NCBI RefSeq assembly: GCF_036373705.1
Contig: NC_089858.1
Coordinates: 36,531,137 to 36,595,136, forward strand
Length of the DNA stretch: 64,000 nt
Source: Amia ocellicauda
Lineage: Eukaryota; Chordata; Actinopteri; Amiiformes; Amiidae
Direction: 5' to 3'
In this document: positions 35,247 to 46,199 of the stretch, in pieces
How positions within the stretch are numbered: position 1 is the first letter of the stretch
Layout: the number at the start of each line of letters is the position of its first letter
Program-made: the position numbers and the translations under genes
Notes under the pieces: model-generated
What the model was told of the DNA's origin: nothing
Databases searched by the model: none
What the model saw: only the letters and a program-made list of their open reading frames with translations

Positions 35247-36032
35247 TATATTTTAAATGTTTTAGTTGAAATACACTCAGTCAAATTTTGAGAAGTTGTT
35301 GGGTGAAAATACCACAGGAAATTAAGGAATAATGTGCATTTGAAAAAAAAAAAAAATTGCCTATGCAGAAAAGTTTAGTGAAAATCTGTACTACAGAATA
35401 CTCACAAGAGGGCAATTTCTCCATTATAAGGGCCACAGGCATGTGGGACCACTCAAATGAAAGCATATAAACTACAGAATCAGATTCTGCATTGTTGATC
35501 ATGATTAGGCACACTATATTGCAACACTACCAACTTTGTCCCCAAGAAGCAAATGTCAATTACATTTTTTTCTTAAAGTCCTAGTCAAACTACAACTTGT
35601 AAAACAAACTGGGTGAAAATGTATTAATAATTGAAGGATTTATGATCATTTATTTTTTATGTATTCAAAATAGCAATTCTAGAACCCAAGTAAATGTTTC
35701 CCCTACTCCACACAGCAACACCCGATCTTGACAATCTGATTTGAAAAGCCCCAAGTCTCAATTTTCCAGTGATACAAAAATGATGCTTCTGGCTATAAAA
35801 TAATGCCAACGTTATTAATAGATACAGTGAGGGAAAAAAGTATTTGATCCCCTGCTGATTTTGTACGTTTGCCCACTGACAAAGAAATGATCAGTCTATA
35901 ATTTTAATGGTCGGTGTATTTTAACAGTGAGAGACAGAATAACAACCAAAAAAATCCAGAAAAACGCATTTCAAAAAAGTTATAAATTGATTTGCATGTT
36001 AATGAGGGAAATAAGTATTTGACCCCTTCGAC

Positions 36033-37042
36033 TTAGTACTTGGTGGCAAAACCCTTGTTGGCAATCACAGAGGTCAGACGTTTCTTGTAGTTGGCCACCA
36101 GGTTTGCACACATCTCAGGAGGGATTTTGTCCCACTCCTCTTTGCAGATCCTCTCCAAGTCATTAAGGTTTCGAGGCTGACGTTTGGCAACTCGAACCTT
36201 CAGCTCCCTCCACAGATTTTCTATGGGATTAAGGTCTGGAGACTGGCTAGGCCACTCCAGGACCTTAATGTGCTTCTTCTAGAGCCACTCCTTTGTTGCC
36301 TTGGCTGTGTGTTTTGGGTCATTGTCATGCTGGAATACCCATCCACGACCCATTTTCAATGCCCTGGCTGAGGGAAGGAGGTTCTCACCCAAGATTTGAC
36401 GGTACATGGCCCCGTCCATCGTCCCTTTGATGCGGTGCAGTTGTCCTGTCCCCTTAGCAGAAAAACAACCCCAAAGCATAATGTTTCCACCTCCATGTTT
36501 GACGGTGGGGATGGTGTTCTTGGGGTCATTCGTCGTCCTCCAAACACGGCAAGTTGAGTTGATGCCAAAGAGCTCGATTTTGGTCTCATCTGACCACAAC
36601 ACTTTCACCCAGTTCTCCTCTGAATAATTCAGATGTTGGCAAACTTCAGACGGGCCTGTACATGTGCTTTCTTGAGCAGGGGGACCTTGCGGGCGCTGCA
36701 GGATTTCAGTCCTTCACGGCGTAGTGTGTTACCAATTGTTTTCTTGGTGACTATGGTCCCAGCTGCCTTGAGATCATTAACAAGATCCTCCCGTGTAGTT
36801 CTGGGCTGATTCCTCACCGTTCTCATGATCATTGAAACTCCACGAGGTGAGATCTTGCATGGAGCCCCAGACTGAGGGAGACTGACAGTTATTTTGTGTT
36901 TCTTCCATTTGCGAATAATCGCACCAACTGTTGTCACCTTCTCACCAAGCTGCTTGGCGATGGTCTTGTAGCCCATTCCAGCCTTGTGTAGGTCTACAAT
37001 CTTGTCCCTGACATCCTTGGACAGCTCTTTGGTCTCGGCCAT
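36033..37042 (-). pseudogene. Broken DD34E Tc1-like transposase
   Basis: Starts [21 protein letters not shown] frame break near 36629 separates the paired HTH part from the catalytic part. A Lys codon is TAG at 36281-36279. Catalytic motifs [15 protein letters not shown] and [11 protein letters not shown] survive in pieces, and the end ATKY-TAA is at 36035-36033. Confidence 0.88.
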
Positions 37043-37084
37043 GGTGAGAGTTTGGAATCTGATTGATTGATTGCTTCTGTGGAC

Positions 37085-37179
37085 AGGTGTCTTTTATACA
37101 GGTAACGAGCTGAGATTAGGAGCTCTCCCTTTAAGAGAGTGCTCCTAATCTCAGCTCGTTTCCTGTATAAAAGACACCT
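37085..37179. repeat. Large palindrome inside a Tc1 element
   Basis: AGGTGTCTTTTATACAGG and its continuation through GAGATTAGGAGC are mirrored by GCTCCTAATCTC...CCTGTATAAAAGACACCT, with arms of about 40 bp around a CTCTCCCTTTAAGAGAG centre. Confidence 0.85.
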
Positions 37180-37504
37180 GGGACCCAGAAATCTTGCTGA
37201 TTGATAGGGGATCAAATACTTATTTCCCTCATTAACATGCAAATCAATTTATAACTTTTTTGAAATGCGTTTTTCTGGATTTTTTTGTTTTTATTCTGTC
37301 TCTCACTGTTAAAATACACCTACCATTAAAATTATAGACTGATCATTTCTTTGTCAGTGGGAAAACGTACAAAATCAGCAGGGGATCAAATACTTTTTTC
37401 CCTCACTGTATATCTCAACCCACTGGCGGGTTGTAAACAATGGGACTGATTCAGATCAAGAGTTAAAGATGTACAAGCATTGGTGATTAAACGAGCACAT
37501 ATTA

Positions 37505-40480
37505 TTATTTATTTCTTAGCCCTCATCCAGGGCGACTTACAAAACATAAGAGCATTATAAAAGTGCAGTACAATCTAGAATTACAGATCAAAACAGTACA
37601 AATTACAAGTTCACAATGACATAAGTGCGTAAGAAAATATACAGTTAATACAGGTCCTTCATCCTAGATTTGTGAGCTACTAATTGCAGACAAGATGTGA
37701 AGTCATATTTAATAGCTCTGGGGAAGGTACAGAGGAGCAATCAGTATAAACAACACGAGTACTAGCAATGTAAAAGCAAGTTGTACAACGAATACTAGAT
37801 ATTAAGTGCAATTTAACAGGAGAGCTGAGCCCTGCAGGGGAAAAACAGCTAAGTTACAGGTACAGTTTGAATATGTGTGTCTTGAGAAATCACCTGAAGG
37901 TGGTCAGGGACTCTGCTTTCCTGATTTCAGTGGGAAGGTCATTGCACCACTTAGGGGCCAGGGATCAAAAGGAGCGGCTCTGGAGGAGGCAAAGTTAGTT
38001 TTCTGGCACCGGAAGACCAGAGAGGTTTGGGGAACGTACAGAGAGGTCAGGGTCAGAAGGTAACTTGGGTGCAGTGTGGTCGAGACAGCGGTAGGTGAGG
38101 GTCAATATCTTGAACTGAATGCGTGCCGGTATCGGCAGCCAGTGGAGGGAGCGGAGCAGTGGGGTAGCATGTGCGAATCGGGCAGAGAGAATACCAGATG
38201 AGCCGCAGAGTTCTGGATGAGCTGGAGCGGCGGGTAGTAGTTGCAGGCAGGCTGGCCAGGATGGAGTTGTAGTAGTCCAGGCGGGAGAGGACCAGGAACT
38301 GGACGAGTCGGTGAGGAAGGGACGGATTTGGTGTATGTTGCTCAGGAAGAATCTGCAGGTGCGTGTCAGTGTGTTGATGTGCTGAGTGTAGGAGAGCGAA
38401 GGATCGAGGGTGACTCCTAGGTTCTTAGCGAAAGAAGAGGGAGATAGCATTGTAGATTCCAGTGGGATTGAGATGGAGAGATCTGCAGAAGTGAGGAGGA
38501 GGGGGGGGGGAAAGAGGAGATCAGATTTGGAGAGGTTGAGTTTGAGGTGGTACAAGAGCATCCAGGCAGAGATAGCAGATAAACAGGAAGACATGCAAGA
38601 GTGGATGAGAGGGTCAGAGGAGGGAAAAGACAGGAAGATCTGGGCATCATCTGCATACAAATGGTAAGAGAGCCTTGGGGTACGCCTGTGAGGAGATGTT
38701 CCTCATCCACCCCCCAACCTCCCCATGTCACTTGGTAGGTCCAGTCGCTGAGGTGGGAGGAGAACCAGGTGAGAGCAGTCCTAGAGATTCCAAGGTCAGC
38801 GAGGCAGGAGAGGAGGATGGAGTTATCGACAGTGTCAAATGCTGTGGAGAGGTCAAGGATGATGAGGACTGAGGAGAGGGAGGCCGCTCGAGCACAGCTG
38901 AGGGAGTCAGTGACAGCCAAGAGAGCCGTCTCAGTAGAGTGAACTGTGTGGAAGCCGGATTGCAGAGGATCAAGGAGTGAGTGATGGGAAAGAAATGCAG
39001 AGAACTGACGGTGGACCGCCCGCTCAAGGGTGTTTGAGAGGAAGGGGAGTAGGGAGACAGGGCAGTAGTTCTGAGGAGAGGTGGGGTCAAGGGTAGGTTT
39101 CTGGAGGAGTGGGATCACAGCAGCTTATCTGAATGCAGAGGGGAAACAGCCAGAGAGGAGGGAGGAATTGAGGAGGGAGGAGATGAAGGGGAGTAGATCA
39201 GGAGCAGTCGCTTGGAGGAGGCGAGTAGGGGGAGGGTCCAGGGCACACATTGTGGGTCTGTGACCTAGGAGGAGAGAGGAAAGTTCAGAGTCCGAAAGAG
39301 TTGAGAATGAAGATGAGGAAGCTTGATTAGTGGGAGACGAGACTGATGAAAAGCTTGTAGATGTCTGTGATCTTGGAGAAGAAGAAGGCAAAGTCATCTG
39401 CAGTGAAAGGAAGGAGGATGAGGGGGAGGAGTTGAAGAGGGAGGAAAAGGTGGTGTAGAGGTTGCGGCATTTTTGACAGGATTCAAAGAGTGGAGGTAAG
39501 GGGTAGACGGGAGAGGTCAGAGGGAATCGAGGGAGGAGGTGAGGGAGAACAAAGAGGACATAGCAGAATTTACAGACGGACAGTCAATGGAAGGTAGGAG
39601 AGAGAGAGAGAGAGAGAGAGAGATGTGGAGGCAAGGGTGGAGGGGTAGACGGAGCAGAGATTACGGCGAAAGGTGACAGAGGGAGTGGAGAGAAAGGGAG
39701 AGAGGGTCCAGGGGTGTCACAGAGAGCATAGAAGGGGAGCAGCCTCTTGAGAAGACAAGATCCAGCTGGAGTTGGGGGAGATGGGGAGATAGTAAAGAGT
39801 GGAGGAGGGGAAGAAATCCAGCAGAGTGGGAGAGGTTGGAGAGGCGGATATTAAGTCTCCCAGGAGGATGGTATGTGAGGAGAGTTAGGGGAGGTGGTAG
39901 AGGAAGAAGTCGAGCTTGTCCAGGAAGGAGGCTAGTGGACCAGGAGGGCGGTAAATAACTAGAAGGAATAGGTGAGAGGTAGTAGCGAGTTCTACAGCAT
40001 GGAATTCAAACCTGTTAGTTGAGATCAAGGAGAGAAAGGGGGGGACACAAGAGGAGAGCAGTAGCCCTGGTCCTCCTCCCCACCCAGTAGAATGAGGGGA
40101 GTGGGACAGGACAAACAGAGAGGATAGGGCAGCAGGGGTGGTTGAGTGGAGATCCATGTCTCGGTGAGAGCAAGGAAATCCAGAGAGAGGTGGGAGGTGA
40201 AAGCCGAGATGAAGTTGGCCTTGTTGGAAGCTGAGTGGCAGTTCCACAGACCTCCTGTGAGGGGACAAGAGAGGAGGGAGGAGGAGGGGAGAGGCAGAGA
40301 GATGAGGACAGGAATTGGAGAGATTGTCATAGCTGCCTGGTGCTGATGTGTGGCATGTCCTTAGAGTCTTCTCCTCACTGGAGTCCCACAGGTAGTGTCC
40401 CTGCCCTTTGGAAGTGTGGCCCTTCGGAAGGGGGGCACTGAAGGCTGATGGCACTGACTGGTGGCACAGAGGTCCTGGGG
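37505..40480 (-). mobile_element. L2-type LINE, near full length, decayed
   Basis: Endonuclease pieces at 40330-39890 (LDFLALTETWIS, VIYRPPGPLASFLDKLD) and reverse transcriptase at 39118-38000 (SNTLERAVHRQFSAFLSHHS, LIILDLSTAFDTVD, LLTGVPQGS, YADDAQIFLSFPSS, LHWLPIPARIQFKILTLTYR) match the L2 clade. The 3' end at 37505 has the tail whose complement reads GTAAGTCGCCCTGGATGAGG. Stops, shifts and a missing piece around the YADD box make it inactive. Confidence 0.85.
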
Positions 40481-41239
40481 GCTGGTAAATAGTCACCTGT
40501 ATCTAACGAGTGTACACACCTGTGTTGCATTGAATTACACTACTCTCTCGGGACCCCACAAGTCCCTCCCAATCCCAATGGTAATGTGGAAGAAACTAAG
40601 TCTTCAATCAGATTGGAGCGTTCGTTGCAATGCCTTTATTACACGCAGCGTGGAGAGGAACAGTAAATCAAGTAGATTCCAAAGTTGCTCTGACTCCATG
40701 TTAAAAGTCAGAGCTTTTTATACACACAGAAATCAAAGATCTGGTTATAATTAACAAGTCATTACTATGTTATCTTAAAAGCTAGCTAAGCAGAATATAC
40801 ATCATTAGAGGACAGAGTTCATAGGTCAATACTAGGATTAGGGAACAGACACTCAAATCATACTGTTTGGCATCATCGTAAATAACAAACAGGGGTGAAA
40901 CTACCTTCTGACCTGACCATACCTTAGCATCTCTGTAATGTTGGGCCTGGTATAGCAGCCACACAGCAGGTGATGAAGCTCAGAGTCCTTTGATTTGAAT
41001 TGCTGCTCAAACGCTTCCTGGTTAATTCTTTTACGAGTGTATGCATCTTGATTTGCACTACAATATGTGCTTTGCTTTATTGTGGTTTTACATTGTCACG
41101 TGTTTCTAAGTCATAAGCTCTTGGACGCTTTGCCTTCTTCCCTGAGCTGCAGTGCTGATATGACACACCTGCGCAGATTCAGGCGTCACCTCAGACTTCC
41201 ACAGCTTTCCACACACCTGTGACTGGGGGCCAGGGAGAG

Positions 41240-41249
41240 AGAGCACAGT

Positions 41250-41291
<42 letters not shown>
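41240..41291. repeat. GA microsatellite
   Basis: A long GAGAGA run within the region that matches unit B at 11480-11520, where B has no such expansion. Another GA run is at 39599-39622. Confidence 0.9.
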
Positions 41292-41444
41292 ATAATGGGA
41301 GAGAGTGAGCAGCATGGGAGAGAGTGAGCAGCAGCAGCAGCAGCAAGTGACTCTGAAAACTGGTGGACTAGCACCCCATGTTTAAGGACAGAGAGAGTCC
41401 CAGAACTACTGCACAGCCTGACTTCGCACTTTATAGTGGGAATA

Positions 41445-43355
41445 TATAAAGGGAACGCATTGCCATTTTTATTAGTTCATTGTATAAAGATGGTGTCAAA
41501 ACCAAATTACATAATTTCCAAATAAATGTAAAAATCAGAATACTTTTTTATAGTACTAGATTTATAGAAATTTACAGAAATTCAGTAAAAAAAACAAATG
41601 TATATATATCCCTTGCGGAGGGCCCCATGGGTGGGATTGAAGCTTTGTTTTAATACACCACACAAACATCCAATTATGCAACCAACACGTTTTGCAATTA
41701 GCTTAACACCTAAATTATATTTTGAATCTTTATGCTGAACTGTGATACTGTATTGCAGTGAAAAAAGGAGACACTTTTCACAATAACCCATTGTCTTACA
41801 TCAGTAAGACACCTGCCCCATATTAAGGCTGAACAGCAGCCTGAACCCCAACCACAGCCAACGCCATAGTGTCAAGCTAGGCCCATACAAAGCTACAATC
41901 AGTTTAATTAAGGTATTATAAAAACAATCCAAATTTTATGAAATCCTAACTTTACTGGGGACTCGAACCCTAACCCGGATCACAATGTAAACCTAACCTA
42001 CCTGCTTAACTTCATTTTAATACAAAATGTAAATACAACAGCTAAGCTTATGTTCTAAACAACCTAAATGTAACTGTTTCTGAATCCCAAATATAAAAAC
42101 TCAACTTTCTCAGATTGTCTAATTCATTTTTAAATGTTTTTTCTCATAAACATCCAAAGTTAAAAAAGCTTTAATGGTTCAGAATTGATAAATCTGTTTT
42201 GTTTATTTGTAAATTACATCTGATTAGATTCTTAAACAAAATAAATATAAATTGTCAAGTATTCATTTGTATAATTGAAATTGAATATTGAAAACGTAAC
42301 TTCTCTTTGATTTTGAAATGTGTTACAGGCAGCATTTACATCGCTAGAGGAACCTTATCTGCTTTACTGGTATTACTTATCATGACCTCTTCCTGTTTTA
42401 AGAGCGGACCGCAGTGTTAGATCCCCTTTTCTTTTTTCAGTCAGAAGTTGTTATAACACATTGGTACAACCTGGTAAACAAAACTGAGGATTTCTTCACT
42501 CCTGCACTGAATTCAACCCCAAACCTAATTTTCTGTTAAAGCAATCTATACACTTCAGTGTTTCTCAGAAGCAGCATTGAACAGAGTTAGTTGGTTATTC
42601 TCATCCGGTCCATGTCTCTTGCCAGAGAAACACGGATCTCTTCTCAGTCTGTAAGGAATCGGACAGACACACTTTCACACCAGCCAGAGTTTGAAACTAG
42701 AAGGTCTTCAGCACATTGCTTCCAAATGCTTTTCGATATTTCACACCCTTCAGGCTCAGAGGGTTTACCACCCACCCCTCCACATAGAGATAACCCTGAT
42801 TTAAACTGACAAATAGGAAATCAGATATTATAATGCTAATTATCCTGAAAAACTGAAGAGCAGGAAAACAGATGATTTACAGAAGGGATCCTTGAATGGG
42901 GAACAGGGGCAAAATGTGAGCCAAATGAATGACTGACTAGGATCCCCGTAACCCACTTGTGTGTGGAATATACAACACAAATGGCATATGTATCAATTGC
43001 CTCTTATTACACAGCATCCACTGCACTGATTAGTTTGATTTGTTGATTTTTGTGGCCCTCAAAATACCTTTGAATGTACAAAACATCCTTCTTTGTGAGG
43101 AATATAATTGAGTGACACTTGCATCCTGCTGAGCTTCACAGCTCTAGTAGGAATAGCAGGTTTTGCCAGTCCCCAGTCATGTTTGTGAAATAGCTTTATC
43201 CCAATTCCTCACCTGCAGGTGAGGGATGATCTGATCAAGGAAACCGTCAGCCCATTGTTATAAATCCACTGTCAGGTGGTACTCACCCATTTCATAATAG
43301 GAAGCTCTGGAGGAGTGCATTCCACACAGTATTTACAGTAAAAACAAACCTTGTT
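41445..43355. other. No gene recognised
   Basis: AT-rich intergenic sequence between the end of duplication unit A and the Gypsy element. Short open frames (such as 42591-42809) show no domain. Confidence 0.55.
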
Positions 43356-43898
43356 TATTTCCCTCAAATTACCACATTTCTGGTGATGAGGATGAAGGTT
43401 TTTTTTTCTACTTTTAAAAAAAAAAAGTGCACAAAAGAGAGAGAAAACAGAGAAGGAAAATCAGCTAACGACAGGATACAGACTTGGCTACTGTCGGTGC
43501 GATCGGCGAGTTTGTGGAGGAACATGAGGACTGGACCGAGTGGACTGAAAGATTAGAACATTTCTTTGTCTAACGAAATTACGAATGAAGATAAAAGACG
43601 TGCAATCTTTCTCCGTGTATGCGGGGCGAAAACATAAAAACTAATTAGGAATCTAAGTTAAGCTGGGAGAAATGCCGTTTACAGAAATGATGGAGCTTGT
43701 TAAAAATCACCACAATCCTAAACCTTCAGAAATTGTACAAAGGTTCAAGTTTCACAGCCATTTTCGTAAGCCACAGTCTCAATGCTTGCTGCTGAATTGC
43801 ATCAGTATTCCGTTTGGGGAGGTTTTGGATGATATGCAGCGATAGGCTTGTCTGTGGAATCAATTTCCGAGTCCAAGTTAACATTTAAAAAAGCGTTA

Positions 43899-44576
43899 GG
43901 CTGTGTGTCCTCCAAAGCATTTTTTCCTGAGGCCAGCGTATTTTTTCAGTTGTTTGCAATGGGAGCGCCGCGTATTTAAACAGCCAGCAGCGTGACGAGG
44001 CGCTGCACGTTTTTTTCCGTTTGCCGAGAGTTGAAAAATTTTGTGACACAACGCTCGTCACTGTCACTTTTTACCCAGCCGTCCAATCACAGTGGAGGAG
44101 GGGCGGGACAAATACCACACCGACCAACCATCACATCCTACTTGTACAATGACTGAACAACAATGGAGGAGAAGTTAATATTGCTGGTCTCCGAGTATTC
44201 ATGTCTGTACCAGATGACATCCCCGGACTACGACAACATTAACATGAAAACGAATGCTCAGAGGAACATTTTGCTCACCATGGGTCTACTAGGTAAGCAG
44301 CAGTCAGCTAGAATAGTTGATCGGAAAAAAGTCCATGTACTTACATATAAGTACAAGATCTGAATTCTTCTTCCACCTTTGCACATATGCTACCTCAGAC
44401 AAATGGAGAGACATTCCTCCAAGCTGATGGCCTCCCGTTAATTTGTGTCTCTCGTGAAAATCTCATGAACCCACACAGACCGGCTCCAAAGCACTCTCAA
44501 GTGCTCCCAGCTGGGCGTTTTCAGAAGAGTGCCTGGCATTTTCAACTGCAAAAAACACTTTGGTGGACACACGGCC
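43899..44576 (+). mobile_element. PIF/Harbinger-like element with MADF-type fragment, 678 bp
   Basis: Inverted ends GGCTGTGTGTCCTCCAAAGC and its partner GGCCGTGTGTCCACCAAAG, flanked by TTA (43896-43898 and 44577-44579). It lies inside Gypsy gag. At 44163-44290 it encodes EEKLILLVSEYSCLYQMTSP, like the MADF DNA-binding domain of Harbinger accessory proteins, then breaks off. Confidence 0.8.
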
Positions 44577-44660
44577 TTAGAGATAGCTCAGGGCATGGAA
44601 ACTGCAGCTAAAAATGCTCAAGATCTACAAACAAATACACAGTCGAGCACTGTACACTAT

Positions 44661-45942
44661 TGCCCCTTTTCCACTGGTGAACACATCTGGCCCCAGACAC
44701 TTAAACGGGTGTTTCCACTGGCTTAAGCATCCAGACGCCTCCAGGTTTTGTGGGCGGTTAACGGTCTGGTGCCAGACGTGGCCGTAAGCATTCGTCAACC
44801 CACTGAGGAAATACTTCTCTTTCAGAAGCAGAGATGTGTGCTTGACTTGCAGACAGACAGGGAAGAGATCAGCTACATTATGTCAGAAGATATAATGTCA
44901 TGTGGGTTCACAAAGAAATTAGTTTTATTATAGCACCATGGAGTGAAATCCAGAAACAATGAAATGTTTTACTGCTTACAGTTAATATCCGAGTGTATTA
45001 AAAACTTGGATTTCACAGGACCGGTGCAGTGCCGTGATTAGTTCAAAATAAACTGAAGGATAATAACCGGATCGGTAGCAGCCGATGTTATTAATATTGT
45101 ATGAAAAGCTAGCCATGTTTCAGTCATCCTGGGGATGGTTTGCAGGTCTGTTGTATAACAGCCCCGCAGAGACAATCAGTATGAAGGCGAACATGAGTCA
45201 GTTAACGTGCCCATTTACAAGTTGAATGAATAAATAAATACAGCAGATCTGGGTTTCCCTCTAAAACATTATGGATGCATTTATTAAAACAGCCCTTAAA
45301 CGCCATGACTGAAACATGCACACTTTAGTTAAATTATAACCTGCTATACTGTAGCTGCTGTTACTGTATGATTAATCGTGAAACATGTATTTTGTTTCAA
45401 CTGTAACTTGCCCTGGTTAAGGGCGTCTGCTAAGTAAATTAACAATAATATAAAAGTGTTGTTTGCAGTAGTAATAAGTTAAGGGAGTCTAGTTGTGCCA
45501 TTTAAAATACTTATCTACAAGCACATATCATGATGATTACAATAATAAGAATAATAAATAGCAAATATGTATTGTTATTGTTGCACATGGAAACATTTTC
45601 TTACAGTAACATAATGCTTGTCTAAATATAAAGTTGTCTATACATGTTTAGCTCTTCCCAATATCTCTTAACAGAAACATACATTTATTACGCTGTCTCT
45701 AATCATGTAAAGCACCATGAATAAAATAGACACAAAAGTCCTTTCCATGTCAGGCTGTATAGCTCGTAGTGTTGTTCTCCATCTCTATTTTTAAAACAAA
45801 ACACAAACCAAACCCACAATCGCTCTGCTCCTCCCACAACAGGGACGGACCTGCTACAATGTCCTGGTTTTACAAAAAGCTCTGGGATGCGTCCGGCACG
45901 GCATGGCATGGCACGGACGCTTAAGCCAGTGGAACCGAGGCA
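44661..45942. mobile_element. Unclassified DNA transposon/MITE, 1,282 bp
   Basis: Imperfect inverted ends TGCCCCTTTTCCACTGG and TGCCTCGGTTCCACTGG, with a 3-bp TAT duplication (44658-44660 and 45943-45945). Near the left end the motif TCCACTGGCTTAAGC occurs as an internal repeat of the right end. No transposase is recognised. An L2-tail-like stretch (AAGGGCGTCTGCTAAGTAAA) lies at about 45420-45440. Confidence 0.65.
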
Positions 45943-46199
45943 TATGTGAATAAGCAGATTGGCAGCAAAAAGCCCAGTGCAGCTACAGAGTGCTACAGGT
46001 GTGGAGGCTCTCACCATGCAGACAGTTGCCAATTTAAAGAGGGAGTATGCCATTACTGTAACAAGAAGGGACACATTGCTAAGAAGTGCAGACAGAAGGA
46101 TGACAAAGCAAAGTCTGGACAGTTTAAGTCAAAGAAACCACAGAGAGCACATCATCTTGAGAGCACAGTGCAACAGGTAGAGTGTTCCTATACCTGAGT

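Larger units (their letters stand above)
33852..35560. repeat. Satellite-like unit, about 300-350 bp, interrupted by a Tc1 element
   Basis: A unit with TTGATCATGATTAGGCACAC-type, CCTCCATTAAAG...ATAGGAA and CCATTATAAGGGCCACAGGC motifs starts at 33852, is split by the Tc1 at 34026-35246, and restarts at about 35430. A related copy is at 52590-52905. Confidence 0.55.
35825..37408 (-). mobile_element. Tc1-like element, third family (DD34E), 1,584 bp with long inverted repeats
   Basis: Starts CAGTGAGGGAAAAAAGTATT, with TA at 35823-35824 and 37409-37410. Inverted terminal regions of about 200 bp (the left 35825-36020 mirrors the right 37210-37408) fit the IR/DR layout of fish Tc1 elements. Just inside the right end is a large palindrome (37085-37179). 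Confidence 0.9.
14090..41440. repeat. Tandem duplication unit A (intact peroxidase and C1q unit)
   Basis: Counterpart of 3640-11625 in the same orientation. It has the complete peroxidase, the C1q-domain gene and many later insertions (Harbinger-like 17860-19895, Tc1 25555-26775, Tc1 34026-35246, Tc1 35825-37408, L2 37505-40480) that are absent at the matching places in B. Confidence 0.78.
43495..46197 (+). pseudogene. Gypsy gag remnant split by two transposons
   Basis: Pieces: 43495-43898 (EEHEDWTEWTERLEHFF, FHSHFRKPQ, DRLVCGIN in shifting frames), 44577-44660 (EIAQGMETAAKNAQDLQ) and 45943-46197 with two zinc knuckles (CYRCGGSHHADSC and CHYCNKKGHIAKKC). Removing the inserted elements at 43899-44579 and 44661-45945 (each with one target copy) restores continuity of the reading frame at both joints. 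Confidence 0.82.

Noticed and set aside
39600-39623. GA run considered as a promoter GAGA element
   Set aside because: It lies inside a dead L2 LINE and is better explained as a microsatellite.
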